Positions 1 through 8,170 of a DNA stretch of 64,000 nucleotides are shown here, piece after piece. The stretch comes from UBA1127 sp034422455 (GTDB taxonomy: Bacteria > Chloroflexota > Dehalococcoidia > Lucifugimonadales > UBA1127), in the NCBI GenBank assembly GCA_034422455.1, contig DAOUJQ010000015.1, forward strand, positions 1 to 64,000, written 5' to 3'. The translations under genes and the position numbers were made by a program. How positions within the stretch are numbered: position 1 is the stretch's first letter; each line of letters begins with the position of its first letter. The notes under the pieces are model-generated. The model worked only from the letters and a program-made list of their open reading frames with translations, was not told the origin of the DNA and ran no database searches.

Positions 1-1
1 T

Positions 2-385
2 ATGCGCATTACACTCACCGGTGTTTTCGTAAGCGACCAGGATGAGGCTCTGAGCTTCTACACGGAGATCCTGGGCTTTGTGAAGAAGCATGACGTGCCT
101 GTGGGGGAATTCAAGTGGCTTACCGTCGTCTCGCCCGATGACCCGGATGGAACCGAGCTTCTGCTTGAACCAAATGAAAACCCGGTAGCGCAAGAATATC
201 AGAAAGGGCTATTTGACCAAGGCATCCCAGCGGCGTCTTTTGGCGTTACGGACATCCGCGCAGAGTATGAGAAACTGAAGTCACTGGGCGTAGCTTTTAC
301 GATGGAGCCGATGGAATTTGACAACGTCACTATTGCGGTCTTTGACGACACCTGCGGCAACCTGATCCAGATAATGCAGACGTAA
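2..385 (+). CDS. VOC (glyoxalase/dioxygenase-fold) family protein
   Basis: A 127-residue single-domain protein of the vicinal oxygen chelate superfamily. It opens with the usual VFVSDQDEALSFYTEILGF strand-helix unit and closes with the strand GNLIQIMQT. The two halves form the paired beta-alpha-beta-beta-beta modules of the fold. Members are metal-dependent lyases, isomerases, dioxygenases or antibiotic-binding proteins; the sequence does not say which. The ATG is the second base of the window, so no ribosome site is visible, but the length is normal for a complete small VOC protein. Unrelated in detail to the tandem VOC pair at 44214-45094. Confidence 0.75.
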   Translation: MRITLTGVFVSDQDEALSFYTEILGFVKKHDVPVGEFKWLTVVSPDDPDGTELLLEPNENPVAQEYQKGLFDQGIPAASFGVTDIRAEYEKLKSLGVAFTMEPMEFDNVTIAVFDDTCGNLIQIMQT

Positions 386-445
386 CTACGATCGACCAGA
401 CTGCCCTATTTGGGGTCGCGGGCGCAGTCCAGTCCGTCAGGCACT

Positions 446-520
446 TGGTGGGCCCGGATGGATTCGAACCATCAACCCAACGATTATGAGTCGTTTGCTC
501 TGCCCTTGAGCTACGGGCCC
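446..520 (-). tRNA. tRNA with CAU anticodon (Met elongator or lysidine-modified Ile)
   Basis: On the minus strand a full cloverleaf can be folded. The acceptor stem is GGGCCCG paired with CGGGCCC, followed by discriminator A and an encoded CCA (446-448). The D arm begins GTAGCTCA, the anticodon arm is AACGA-CTCATAA-TCGTT, and the T arm contains GGTTCGAATCC. The anticodon is CAT. The anticodon stem resembles the minor Ile-CAU tRNA of enterobacteria, but elongator Met tRNAs share the CTCATAA loop, so the charging identity is not settled. The window also carries tilS (58082), whose enzyme modifies the Ile form. Confidence 0.93.
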
Positions 521-559
521 CTATAGCGATGATAGCATAGGGCATTTCTGTCAGGGACG

Positions 560-751
560 GTGCGTGTGCTCCTGGGAGACCTGGTGTTTTGGCTGGGAAT
601 TGTGATGCTGGCGGGAGGCCTGTACTGGCGCATCAGGCTCCGTCGCGTCGGACTCCCGGCCCCGCGTTCTTCGCGCGCCGGACCCGCGGTGCTCATGCTT
701 GGAGGCGTCGCCCTCGCCATCTTTGGTCTCCTCCGGATTGGCGCACTGTAG
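560..751 (+). CDS. small two-helix membrane protein, unknown function
   Basis: A 63-residue frame with a GTG start, made of two hydrophobic helices (roughly residues 5-22 and 42-60) separated by a short basic, proline-containing loop. The hydrophobic-basic-hydrophobic layout looks like a real small inner-membrane protein, but I recognise no family and the ribosome site is weak. It sits just past the minus-strand tRNA and ahead of the flavoprotein gene. Confidence 0.4.
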   Translation: MRVLLGDLVFWLGIVMLAGGLYWRIRLRRVGLPAPRSSRAGPAVLMLGGVALAIFGLLRIGAL

Positions 752-893
752 CCTCGAACGTCCCGCGCCTCCTCCCGCTATGTCCTCCGACTTCAACAGG
801 CATATCATGGAGGCAGACGCGCTACGCAATGTGACGCGGTGCGGCGTTTGGCAACCCGCACCAATGCGAATCCGCATGCGCAAGGAGGCCTGT

Positions 894-2279
894 ATGGCGG
901 AAGAGTTTGACGTCATCGTCATCGGCGGAGGGCCGGCAGGGGAGAACGTCGCCGGTCGCGTGCATGAAGGAGGGCTGACGGCCGCCGTCGTAGAGTCTGA
1001 GCTTGTCGGTGGTGAGTGCTCCTACTGGGCATGCATGCCCAGCAAGGCGCTCCTGAGGCCGGGCGAAGCGCTTGCTGTGGCCCGGCGTGTCCCCGCGGTC
1101 CGCGACGCCGTCACCGGCGGCATCGACGTCTCGAGGGCGCTGCGCGGCCGCAATGCCTTCGCCAGCAACTGGAACGATGAGGGACAGGTGCAATGGCTGG
1201 CGTCCGTTGAAGCAACCCTGGTCCGGGGCCACGGGCGCATCACCGGTGAACGTGCAGTCGCCGTCACGGACGCCGACGGAAATGTCCGTGAGCTGCAGGC
1301 CCGCCGGGCTGTCGTCATAGCTACCGGCACCTCGGCCGCCATGCCTCCCATTGAGGGCCTCGCGGACGTGGAGCCCTGGGACTCCCGGAGAATCGTATCC
1401 GCCCAGGAGGTGCCGGAGCGCCTCGTCATCCTCGGGGGAGGCGTTGTTGGCGTCGAGATGGCGCAGGCGTGGCGCTCCCTGGGCTCCGAAGTCACCGTGG
1501 TCGAGATGCAGGACCGGCTCCTGCCGGTGGAAGAGCCGGTGGCGGGCGAGTTTGTCGCCAAAGCGTTCGCGGAGAAGGGCATAGACGTGCGCGTGGGACA
1601 GGGCGTGACCGGGGTCAGCCGGTCCAACGGCGTCGTCACCGCTGCCCTGGCTGACGGCAGCTCCGTCGAGGGCGCCGAGATCGTCGTGGCCGTGGGCCGT
1701 GCGGCCAACACGAGGGATATCGGCCTTGAGTCGGTCGGCCTGACGCCCGGCCGGTACGTCGACGTTGACGACCGCCTCGTCGCCACAGGCGTGCCCGGCG
1801 AATGGCTCTACGCCGTCGGCGACGTCAACAGGCGCAGCTTGTTGACGCACATGGGCAAGTACCAGGCCCGCATCGCCGGCGACCACATCCTCGGCCGAGA
1901 CGTGGCCGCCTGGGCGGATAACGTAGGCCCCCCGCGCGTCGTCTTCACCGACCCACAGGTGGCGGCCGCGGGTCTCACCGAGAAGCAGGCCCGGGAGCGC
2001 GGCCTCAACGTGCGTGTGGTCACCTACCCCTATGGCGCCAGCGCGGGCGCCGCGACCCTTGGCGCGGGCATCGACGGCGGCTGCGTCTGGGTTGTGGACG
2101 AGGACACGCGCACCCTTGCAGGCGCGACCTTCGTTGGTCCCGGCGCCGGCGAGCTCATCCACGCGGCAACCATCGCCATCGTGGGGCGCGTCCCGCTGGA
2201 GCAGCTCTGGCATGCCGTGCCGTCTTTCCCGACGGTCAGCGAGTTCTGGCTCCGCTTCATGGAGATCTACGGACTGTAG
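894..2279 (+). CDS. FAD/NAD(P)-dependent pyridine nucleotide-disulfide oxidoreductase
   Basis: A 461-residue class I disulfide-oxidoreductase-type flavoprotein. It has an N-terminal FAD Rossmann motif (IVIGGGPAGENVAG, residues 8-21), the redox cysteine pair C42-x4-C47 followed by MPSK, a second dinucleotide fold near VILGGGVVGVEMA, and a C-terminal dimerisation domain. ATG at 894 follows AAGGAGG at 882-888. The reading frame stays open further upstream but has no comparable site. The C-terminal motif that reads HPTxxE in lipoamide dehydrogenase reads FPTVSE here (F445, E450), so the usual catalytic histidine is replaced. That argues against plain lipoamide or glutathione reductase activity. 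No 2-oxoacid dehydrogenase genes are nearby. Confidence 0.85.
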   Translation: MAEEFDVIVIGGGPAGENVAGRVHEGGLTAAVVESELVGGECSYWACMPSKALLRPGEALAVARRVPAVRDAVTGGIDVSRALRGRNAFASNWNDEGQVQWLASVEATLVRGHGRITGERAVAVTDADGNVRELQARRAVVIATGTSAAMPPIEGLADVEPWDSRRIVSAQEVPERLVILGGGVVGVEMAQAWRSLGSEVTVVEMQDRLLPVEEPVAGEFVAKAFAEKGIDVRVGQGVTGVSRSNGVVTAALADGSSVEGAEIVVAVGRAANTRDIGLESVGLTPGRYVDVDDRLVATGVPGEWLYAVGDVNRRSLLTHMGKYQARIAGDHILGRDVAAWADNVGPPRVVFTDPQVAAAGLTEKQARERGLNVRVVTYPYGASAGAATLGAGIDGGCVWVVDEDTRTLAGATFVGPGAGELIHAATIAIVGRVPLEQLWHAVPSFPTVSEFWLRFMEIYGL

Positions 2280-2470
2280 AGTTGACCCAGGCTGCCCAAC
2301 ACAGCCCCCGTGCGTCCCCGTAGGCGCGCGGGGACCTGCGCTTCTCGCCCCTCACGACTGCACATCCAACGTGTCTTGGTCCCCGCCCGTACAACGCTAT
2401 TGGCCGGCGGGAACCAAACCAGGGCCTTTGGCGTCTATGACACTTATGGTAGGCATAAGGAGAAAGGAGG

Positions 2471-2499
2471 TTGACAATCAGCTATGCCTTTGATAGTGT
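2471..2499 (+). promoter_or_regulatory. sigma70-type promoter for the solute-binding lipoprotein at 2550
   Basis: TTGACA (2471-2476), a 17-base spacer, then TAGTGT (2494-2499), about 50 bases before the start codon at 2550. The -35 is a perfect consensus and the spacing is ideal. Confidence 0.6.
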
Positions 2500-2549
2500 C
2501 TCGCTACCTACCAATCATAGGTTGGTCAAGTTGTGACAAGGAGGGAACT

Positions 2550-4388
2550 ATGAGGGCAATCTCGGTCGGTGTGAGGCCGGTCGTCCTGGTCCTGTTGGCG
2601 ATGGCCTTGGCTGTGAGCATGGCTTGCGGCGGCAGCGACACCAGTACGACGACGACGACCACTGCGACAACGACCACGACCCAGGCGGCGCCCCAGCAGC
2701 CGGTTGCCCCGGCCGCAGCGCCAACTGCAGCGGGCATCTTCAGCGCTCCCGCCCAGCCGTCGGCAGCTGCGATGCCCATAGGAGAGGCGCCAACCACGAC
2801 GGGCGACGCTCCCATCCAGGCAAAGATCACCCGCGTGGTCTTTGGTATGGAGCCGGAGTCCCAGGAGCACAACACTCCCGGCAGGCTTGGCCCGCCCACC
2901 AATACCCAGAACAACCCCATGTATGAGTACCTCATCGGTATGGACCCGGAGTCGGGCGCTTGGGTGCCTGAACTGGCGACGGAGTGGAGCGTCGAGCCTG
3001 ATGGTGCCTCCCTTCGCTTCAAGCTCCGCAAGGGCGTCCCCTTCCACAAGGGTTGGGGTGAGATGACGGGCAAGGACGTCCGCCACACGTGGCAGGACAT
3101 CACCCACCCGGAGGCTTCCCATGGCAACAGCGGAAACCTTCGCCGGGACGTCGAGGACGTGGAGATCGTCAACGACTACGAAGTAATCTTCCGCTCTCCC
3201 TCCCCCAACGCCGGTCTCCTCTGGATCATCACCCGCCAGGAGCAGAGCATCCTGGTGCAGAGCAAGGACCACTATGACGAGGTTGGCGTGCCCGACCTGA
3301 CGAAGCCGGCCATCGTCGGCACCGGCGTCTACCAGGAGGTCAGCCGGACCCAGGGCACCAACGTCGTCTACGAGCGGACCCCCTACACCCACTGGAAGAT
3401 GACCCCGGACTTCCAGGAGTTGGAGATCCGGTGGGTCCCTGAGGCCTCCACGAGGCTGGCTGGCCTTCTGGCCGAGGAGATCCACCTCACGGAGCTGCCG
3501 GACGACCTCAAGCCGCAGGCCGAGTCCGCCGGCATGGCCCTTGCTGGGGGGAACGCTGCCGGTCTGCGGGCCTTCATGGGCCTGCGCTACGGCGCCCGCT
3601 GCCCGTGCGACATTCAGAATCGGACGACCATCCCGGCTCTGGATGCGGCCTACAAGTACCCGGATGCCCCGCTGTGGGACATTCGCGTCCGCCAGGCCCT
3701 CAACCAGGCCATCGACCGCGCCGCCATCAACGAGGCCTTCTTCCGCGGCAAGGGTGACCCGATGTACCGCAATCACCACCACCCTACTCGCCCCGGCTGG
3801 GACCCCTCATGGGCGACCCGGTTCGAGGGGCTCTACGGCTACGACCCGGACAAGTCCAGGGCGCTCCTTGCCGAGGCCGGCTACGGCCCCGACAACCCCT
3901 TCTCGATCAACGTCCATTTGCGTCAAGCGCTTGGCTGGCCCGGCGGCCCGGACGTGGCCGAGGGCATTGCCGGCTTCTGGCGTGACGTCGGCATCAAGGT
4001 GGAGTACAACCAGGATGACACCGCCACCTACCGGGCTCGGGGCCGCAACTTCGAGTACAGCAACGACGTCATCATCAGCGGCACCAGCTCCCACATCCTG
4101 ATGGGCACCCGCGTATACGACATCGCGGCCAACCCCAGGATCGGCGCTCCGGAGATCCCCGAGCGCGACGAGATCTACTACGAGATCACCAGGACCTTGG
4201 ACGCCGACAAGCAGAACGATCTCTTCAAGCAGCTGGGTGAGGTCTCCTTCCTCGGCTTCTACGACATCCCGCTCTTCTGGTTGGCGCCTGAAGCCGCCTA
4301 CAACCCTGACATTGTCAGCGACTACGTCTTCCCCGGCTCCGTGACGGGAACCTGGACCCACATGGAGTTCATCCGCGCCGCCCAGTAG
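2550..4388 (+). CDS. ABC-type family 5 solute-binding lipoprotein (SBP-A)
   Basis: A 612-residue exported lipoprotein. It has a signal helix ending in a lipobox with Cys26 (LAVSMAC), a Thr- and Pro/Ala-rich linker to about residue 90, then the SBP_bac_5 fold of oligopeptide/nickel/opine-type binding proteins (PELATEWSV..FKLRKGVPFHKGWGEM, VRQALNQAIDRAAINEAFF). ATG at 2550 follows AAGGAGG at 2539-2545; the frame extends upstream without a signal peptide. No permease or ATPase gene lies beside it, and it is bracketed by its own promoter and terminator. The C-terminus (DYVFPGS..GTWTHMEFIRAAQ) is nearly shared with the lipoproteins at 34315 and 36484, so the three are paralogues. The ligand is unknown. 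Confidence 0.9.
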   Translation: MRAISVGVRPVVLVLLAMALAVSMACGGSDTSTTTTTTATTTTTQAAPQQPVAPAAAPTAAGIFSAPAQPSAAAMPIGEAPTTTGDAPIQAKITRVVFGMEPESQEHNTPGRLGPPTNTQNNPMYEYLIGMDPESGAWVPELATEWSVEPDGASLRFKLRKGVPFHKGWGEMTGKDVRHTWQDITHPEASHGNSGNLRRDVEDVEIVNDYEVIFRSPSPNAGLLWIITRQEQSILVQSKDHYDEVGVPDLTKPAIVGTGVYQEVSRTQGTNVVYERTPYTHWKMTPDFQELEIRWVPEASTRLAGLLAEEIHLTELPDDLKPQAESAGMALAGGNAAGLRAFMGLRYGARCPCDIQNRTTIPALDAAYKYPDAPLWDIRVRQALNQAIDRAAINEAFFRGKGDPMYRNHHHPTRPGWDPSWATRFEGLYGYDPDKSRALLAEAGYGPDNPFSINVHLRQALGWPGGPDVAEGIAGFWRDVGIKVEYNQDDTATYRARGRNFEYSNDVIISGTSSHILMGTRVYDIAANPRIGAPEIPERDEIYYEITRTLDADKQNDLFKQLGEVSFLGFYDIPLFWLAPEAAYNPDIVSDYVFPGSVTGTWTHMEFIRAAQ

Positions 4389-4416
4389 TCCCGACGATCG
4401 ATTAGTCACGGCAAGC

Positions 4417-4448
4417 AAGAGGCCCCGCCGGTTCCGGCGGGGCCTCTT
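4417..4448 (+). terminator. intrinsic terminator-like hairpin after SBP-A
   Basis: A perfect 14-bp GC-rich stem (AAGAGGCCCCGCCG / CGGCGGGGCCTCTT) with a 4-base loop lies 28 bases past the stop codon. The downstream tract is pyrimidine-rich rather than a clean T run. Confidence 0.7.
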
Positions 4449-4622
4449 CACTTCCTCCCCAACTCGTCGTTCCTGCGAAGGCAGAGCCCGCCCCTGCGGA
4501 GCCGCCCCGTCCCCTGATATGGGGGCAGGGGAACCCAGAGGGGCGTGGCTGGGAGGGGTGACAGCCACGCACTCGCGTCACCCCCAACTCCTCGTCTCCC
4601 CGGCGAAAGCTTGCCCCCCCTC

Positions 4623-4642
4623 ATACCGGCGCATGCCGGTAT
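4623..4642. repeat. 20-bp ATACCGG near-palindrome, copy 1
   Basis: ATACCGGCGCATGCCGGTAT, a near-perfect inverted repeat. An identical copy lies at 5208-5227 and a variant at 49328-49347, each followed or preceded by a CCAG or CTGG flank. Confidence 0.7.
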
Positions 4643-4695
4643 CCAGGAAACCCCGCGCTCAACGACATCCGCATACCCGGACCCATTAGTCGTCG

Positions 4696-4713
4696 TTCCT
4701 GCGCAGGCAGGAA
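4696..4713. repeat. 18-bp TTCCTGCGCAGGCAGGAA palindrome, copy 1
   Basis: A near-palindrome followed by CCCAGAGG. The reverse-complement arrangement (CCTCTGGG then the palindrome) recurs at 49251-49275 and, with C/G changes, at 49442-49467. This is a dispersed intergenic repeat. Confidence 0.7.
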
Positions 4714-4866
4714 CCCAGAGGGGAGGGGTATGGGTGGGGAACCCCCTCCACGCAACAGGCAGAAGAACAGCCCCCTGCCACCACCCCCTCGCGCGAACGC
4801 CCTTCCCTCCGCTACCCTCACCCCATGTACCGCCACCACAACAGCACAACCGCGACGCGAAGGGCC

Positions 4867-4950
4867 GGGATTCGCTTTCCCTCGGTGAATATTCGTCTCG
4901 TAGCTGCAACGTGCCAAACCAGCTTGAACACGAAAAGCAACACGAATCCC
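4867..4950 (+). repeat. 84-bp hairpin element, copy A1
   Basis: Bounded by the 8-bp inverted repeat GGGATTCG ... CGAATCCC (4867-4874 and 4943-4950). The interior carries the family core TAGCTGCAACGTGCCAAACC and complementary arms around it. It has the same length and termini as A2 and B2. Confidence 0.75.
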
Positions 4951-5061
4951 CGCCACTCTCACCCCATGCACCGCCGCTACAACACCACAACCGATCCCCT
5001 TCCCGTCGTTCCCCCTCCCCCCTCGTGGGGGAGGGTTGGGGTGGGGGGGCGCACGCCGGCC

Positions 5062-5145
5062 GGGATTCGCTTCCCCTCGGGTAATATCCGTGTTGTATCT
5101 ACAACGTGCCAACTCAGCTTCAACACGAAAAGCAAGACGAATCCC
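5062..5145 (+). repeat. 84-bp hairpin element, copy A2
   Basis: Bounded by GGGATTCG (5062-5069) and CGAATCCC (5138-5145). The interior CGTGTTG...CAACACG arms flank a core with ACAACGTGCCAACTCAG. It lies 195 bases after A1 in the same orientation. Confidence 0.75.
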
Positions 5146-5207
5146 CGCAGCTGCGCCGGACGAGGAAACACTTCGGCCACGGACACCCCTCTGACCCCCG
5201 ACTCCTC

Positions 5208-5227
5208 ATACCGGCGCATGCCGGTAT
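5208..5227. repeat. 20-bp ATACCGG near-palindrome, copy 2
   Basis: Identical to the copy at 4623-4642, and likewise followed by CCAG. Confidence 0.7.
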
Positions 5228-5468
5228 CCAGAAACCCCGCCTCCACGGCCTCATGCTTCTCACAACTCACTCCCGCCGTTCCTGCGAAGCCTGCCACCGC
5301 CCCGTTGCCCTCGCGCCTCCACCTCCACTACCGTCCTCTCATGGTGGTAGCAATCATCCGAAGCAACCGGAACACCGCCGATATCCATTCTGTCAGCTGG
5401 ACCAACATTTTCGTTGGCGGCATAGCCCACATGGAGGGACGGGGGCGTTTAGGCGCACAGGGGAGCAG

Positions 5469-5549
5469 GAATTGTTTCCTGTGGGTGAAAAATTCGTTCT
5501 GTAGCTGGAATGTGCCACATCAGCTACAAAACGAAAAAACAATCAATTC
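5469..5549 (+). repeat. 84-bp hairpin element family, diverged copy A3
   Basis: Termini GAATTG (5469-5474) and CAATTC (5544-5549) replace GGGATTCG/CGAATCCC. The interior arms TTCGTTCTGTAGCTG and CAGCTACAAAACGAA form a strong stem around a GTGCCACAT core. Closest to B1 at 48625. Confidence 0.7.
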
Positions 5550-5676
5550 TTCGCCAGATACGAGGACGATGAAACAATTACTAGCAATTATATTGTTGGG
5601 GTTGCCCTTCTGGTCGGTACTCCAAAGGCGGCAAGCTGAATACTGTGGGGAAGGCCGAGGGCTCCCGGGCTGCCCC

Positions 5677-6738
5677 CTACGGTGCGGCGTCGTCCCAGAT
5701 CTCCAGCTCCCGCCGCACGATGGCCGCGCCCTGCGCCAGCGACTGCAGCTTTCCGAACGCGATGTCGCGGGGCAGGTACTTCATCCCGCAATCGGGCGCC
5801 GGCGCAAGCCGCTCCGGCAGGATGTGGCGGAGCGCCGCCCGGATGCGTTGCGCGACGGTCTCGGGGGTCTCGACAACGGGGTCGCCCAGGTCCAACACGC
5901 CGAGGACGATTGTCTTGGACGGGAGCAGCGACAGGGAGCGCAGGTCCAGGTTGGGCTGAGCGGCCTCTATGGATACCTGGTGCACTTGGCACGCGTTCAG
6001 CTCTTCCAGGAAGTCGTAGACGTTGGGCTTGGTTCCGGGCACCTTGGCCGCGTAGCCGAAGCACAGGTGCAGCGCCGTGACGCCGCTCGCGCCCTCCAGC
6101 GCCCGGTCGATGGCCTCCACGCCGAAGGCGCTGGCCGCCTCTGCGCGGGCCTGCAGCCACGGCTCGTCCAGCTGTACCACGTCGGTGCCGGCGGCGAAGA
6201 GATCGCGCACCTCCGCGTTCACGGCATCGGCAAAGGCCAGCGCCAGGGCGCGGGGATCGCCGTAGTGCTCGTCGACGCACTGCTGGGAGAGGGTGAAGGG
6301 GCCGGGCACGGTGACCTTGACGGGAAGATCGGTCGATCGGCGGAGGAATTGCGCCTCCGCCAAGAGCACGGGCGCGGCCCGGCGGATGGGACCGACTACA
6401 CGCGGGACCTCAACCGTCGTCCCTGCCCGGCGTCCGGGCACGACTCCGGGGTGTTGTGCGTCCACGCCCTCCAGGGCCGTCGCAAAGGCGCTGGAGTAGC
6501 TCTGCCGTCGCACTTCGCCGTCCGTGATGACGTCGATGCCGGCCTGCTCCATGTCGCGGATGGCCTCAGTGGCGGCGTCATCGAGCGCCTCGGCGAGCGC
6601 GTCGCCGGGCACGCGCCAGAAGCCCCGCTGCAGCACGCGGGGGACGGTTCCCCGCGTCAGCACGTCGTGGTCGACGAGCCAGTCCGGCTGCGGGTAGCTG
6701 CCGACGACCGTCGTCGGCAGCAGCTTCTCGGGAAGCAT
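5677..6738 (-). CDS. MetE-type cobalamin-independent methyltransferase (C-terminal-domain type), 1
   Basis: A 353-residue protein equivalent to the catalytic C-terminal barrel of cobalamin-independent methionine synthase, without the N-terminal duplicated barrel. Expected zinc ligands are H224 and C226 (LHLCFGY), E258 (SIEAAQ) and C317 (PDCGMK). It opens with the family motif TTVVGSYPQP. Such stand-alone barrels include the archaeal MetE core enzyme and zinc methyl- or alkyl-transferases using other donors, so the methyl donor and acceptor are open. It lies 19 bases downstream of the gene at 6758-7930, presumably in one operon, and read-through ends in repeat block A. Confidence 0.85.
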   Translation of the reverse strand: MLPEKLLPTTVVGSYPQPDWLVDHDVLTRGTVPRVLQRGFWRVPGDALAEALDDAATEAIRDMEQAGIDVITDGEVRRQSYSSAFATALEGVDAQHPGVVPGRRAGTTVEVPRVVGPIRRAAPVLLAEAQFLRRSTDLPVKVTVPGPFTLSQQCVDEHYGDPRALALAFADAVNAEVRDLFAAGTDVVQLDEPWLQARAEAASAFGVEAIDRALEGASGVTALHLCFGYAAKVPGTKPNVYDFLEELNACQVHQVSIEAAQPNLDLRSLSLLPSKTIVLGVLDLGDPVVETPETVAQRIRAALRHILPERLAPAPDCGMKYLPRDIAFGKLQSLAQGAAIVRRELEIWDDAAP

Positions 6739-6757
6739 GGCGCCTCTCCGTCCGGAG

Positions 6758-7930
6758 CTAGCTCCAGAGCTCGCTGGTGGCCAGGTCGGCGCCTTCCTTC
6801 AGCGCCTTGAACTTGGCCCATGCGATCTGCTCGTGGACGCGCCCGCCAAGGCCGCAGTCCGTGCCCGCAATGACGTTTTCGCGCCCAACGAGGCTCGCGT
6901 ACTTGACGATGCGGTCGGCCACCAACCGGGGGTGCTCCACGACGTTGGTGGCGTGGCTGACGACGCCGGGCACCAGGATCTTGCCGTCGGGCAGCTTGGT
7001 GGTCTCCCAGACCCGCCACTCGTGGTCGTGGCGTACGTTGCCCGCCTCTATGGAGAAGGCGTCCGCATTGACCTTCAGCATGATGTCCACAATGTCCTCC
7101 AGCGGGAGGTCATGGGTGTGCGGGCCGTGCCAGCTGCCCCAGCAAATGTGGTAGCGCACCAGGGAGGACGGCACGTTGGACAGGGCGTAGTTCAGCGCTT
7201 CCACGCGCAGGTCGGCGTATTTGCGGTACTCCTCCAGGCTTGGCTGCGACAACAGCATGTCCCAGGTGTCCGGCAGGCCGGGGTCGTCGATCTGGACGAC
7301 GAAGCCGGCGTTGGCGATGGCCTCGTACTCCGGCCGCATCATCTCCGCGATGGCGTAGACGAACTCCTCTTCCGTCTTGTAGTACTCGTTGAAGAGGCGG
7401 TGGTCGATGGTGCCCGGCGCGAGGGTGGGGATGAACCCCTCTGCGTAGTTCACGCCCTCAAGCGCCGCCTTGAAGTTGGCGACGTCCGCAGCGACGATGT
7501 CATGGCCGATGTAGGAGAGCGGGCCGGTGCATATCTGCTGTTCGCGCACCCCATAGGCGCTGCTCACCAGCCTCAACCCAAAGCCCATTTCCTCGGCGTA
7601 GAACTCCCGAAAGTCCGTGCGGTCCCTGCCGTCCATGCTCATGGTCGGCACCTGTCCGGGCGGCGGCGGCTTCATCTCGAATCCGCTGATGCGCTCGTCC
7701 AGGTAGAGGTTGAAGCTGGGCTTGGACTCCTCTCCCTCGCCGATGACGTCGATGCCGTACGCCACCTGCTTGTCGACGACCTCCTTGACGGCCTGCTTGA
7801 CCTTCTGGGCCAGGTCTTCCGGGTCAAACGGCTCATCCCTGCGCTTGGCGTCCAACAATGGCTGCAGGTACTTCGGCCGGGGCAGGCTGCCTGCGTGGGT
7901 GGTGAGAATGTAGTCTTCACTGCGCTTCAT
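6758..7930 (-). CDS. MetE-type cobalamin-independent methyltransferase family protein, 2
   Basis: A 390-residue relative of the previous protein, from the branch annotated as cobalamin-independent methionine synthase II or epoxyalkane:coenzyme M transferase-like. The zinc set is visible: H261 and C263 (YHICWG), E295 (SIEAGN) and C359 (GTDCGLGG). The N-terminus carries TTHAGSLPRP. ATG at 7930 follows GGAGGAGGAGACC. This is the promoter-proximal gene of a two-gene unit. The two proteins are clearly different sequences, so they are more likely to act on different substrates, or as a pair, than to be redundant. Confidence 0.83.
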   Translation of the reverse strand: MKRSEDYILTTHAGSLPRPKYLQPLLDAKRRDEPFDPEDLAQKVKQAVKEVVDKQVAYGIDVIGEGEESKPSFNLYLDERISGFEMKPPPPGQVPTMSMDGRDRTDFREFYAEEMGFGLRLVSSAYGVREQQICTGPLSYIGHDIVAADVANFKAALEGVNYAEGFIPTLAPGTIDHRLFNEYYKTEEEFVYAIAEMMRPEYEAIANAGFVVQIDDPGLPDTWDMLLSQPSLEEYRKYADLRVEALNYALSNVPSSLVRYHICWGSWHGPHTHDLPLEDIVDIMLKVNADAFSIEAGNVRHDHEWRVWETTKLPDGKILVPGVVSHATNVVEHPRLVADRIVKYASLVGRENVIAGTDCGLGGRVHEQIAWAKFKALKEGADLATSELWS

Positions 7931-8098
7931 GGCTCAGGTCTCCTCCTCCGTTGTTGACCCTTGTGTGCGCTGGGTGTGAGGTTGCTCGCATAAGTCGCCC
8001 AGCGACGCAGCGAGGCGCTCGAATGCTAGGAGGATGGTGAATAGGTGTCAAGGGCGGGCGAGCATGAGATAGCCTACGCTTCGTCCGAACACGGAGAA

Positions 8099-8138
8099 GC
8101 GGAAGCCCCCTGGCGCAAGGTCTCCAAGGGGCTTCCGC
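8099..8138 (-). terminator. terminator hairpin after the Cache lipoprotein gene
   Basis: An 11-bp stem GCGGAAGCCCC / GGGGCTTCCGC with a partly paired loop, 32 bases beyond the stop codon of the minus-strand gene at 8171. Confidence 0.55.
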
Positions 8139-8170
8139 CGTATGGTGCGATGTCAGTTGGCCGTGGCAAG

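Larger units (their letters stand above)
4389..5676. repeat. non-coding repeat block A
   Basis: A gene-free interval of about 1.3 kb. It holds three copies of an 84-bp hairpin element (4867, 5062, 5469), two copies of a 20-bp ATACCGG near-palindrome and a TTCCTGCGCAGG palindrome. From about 4620 to 5600 it resembles, in inverted orientation, the block at 48503-49562. Shared landmarks include the CCAGATACGAGGACGA string, CCAACATTTTCGTTGG, and the CACCCC-rich segments between elements. A long frame reads through it on the plus strand, but it has no recognisable domain. Confidence 0.75.

Noticed and set aside
822..2213. A 463-codon minus-strand frame opposite the flavoprotein gene
   Set aside because: Antisense to an unmistakable FAD/NAD oxidoreductase; composition typical of a shadow frame.
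4867..5549. Possible CRISPR array in repeat block A
   Set aside because: Repeats are hairpins of 84 bp, only three, unevenly spaced and diverged, with no cas genes in the window.
4825..6810. A 661-codon plus-strand frame crossing repeat block A and the first MetE-type gene
   Set aside because: It joins non-coding repeats with antisense of a real gene; there is no ribosome site or domain.
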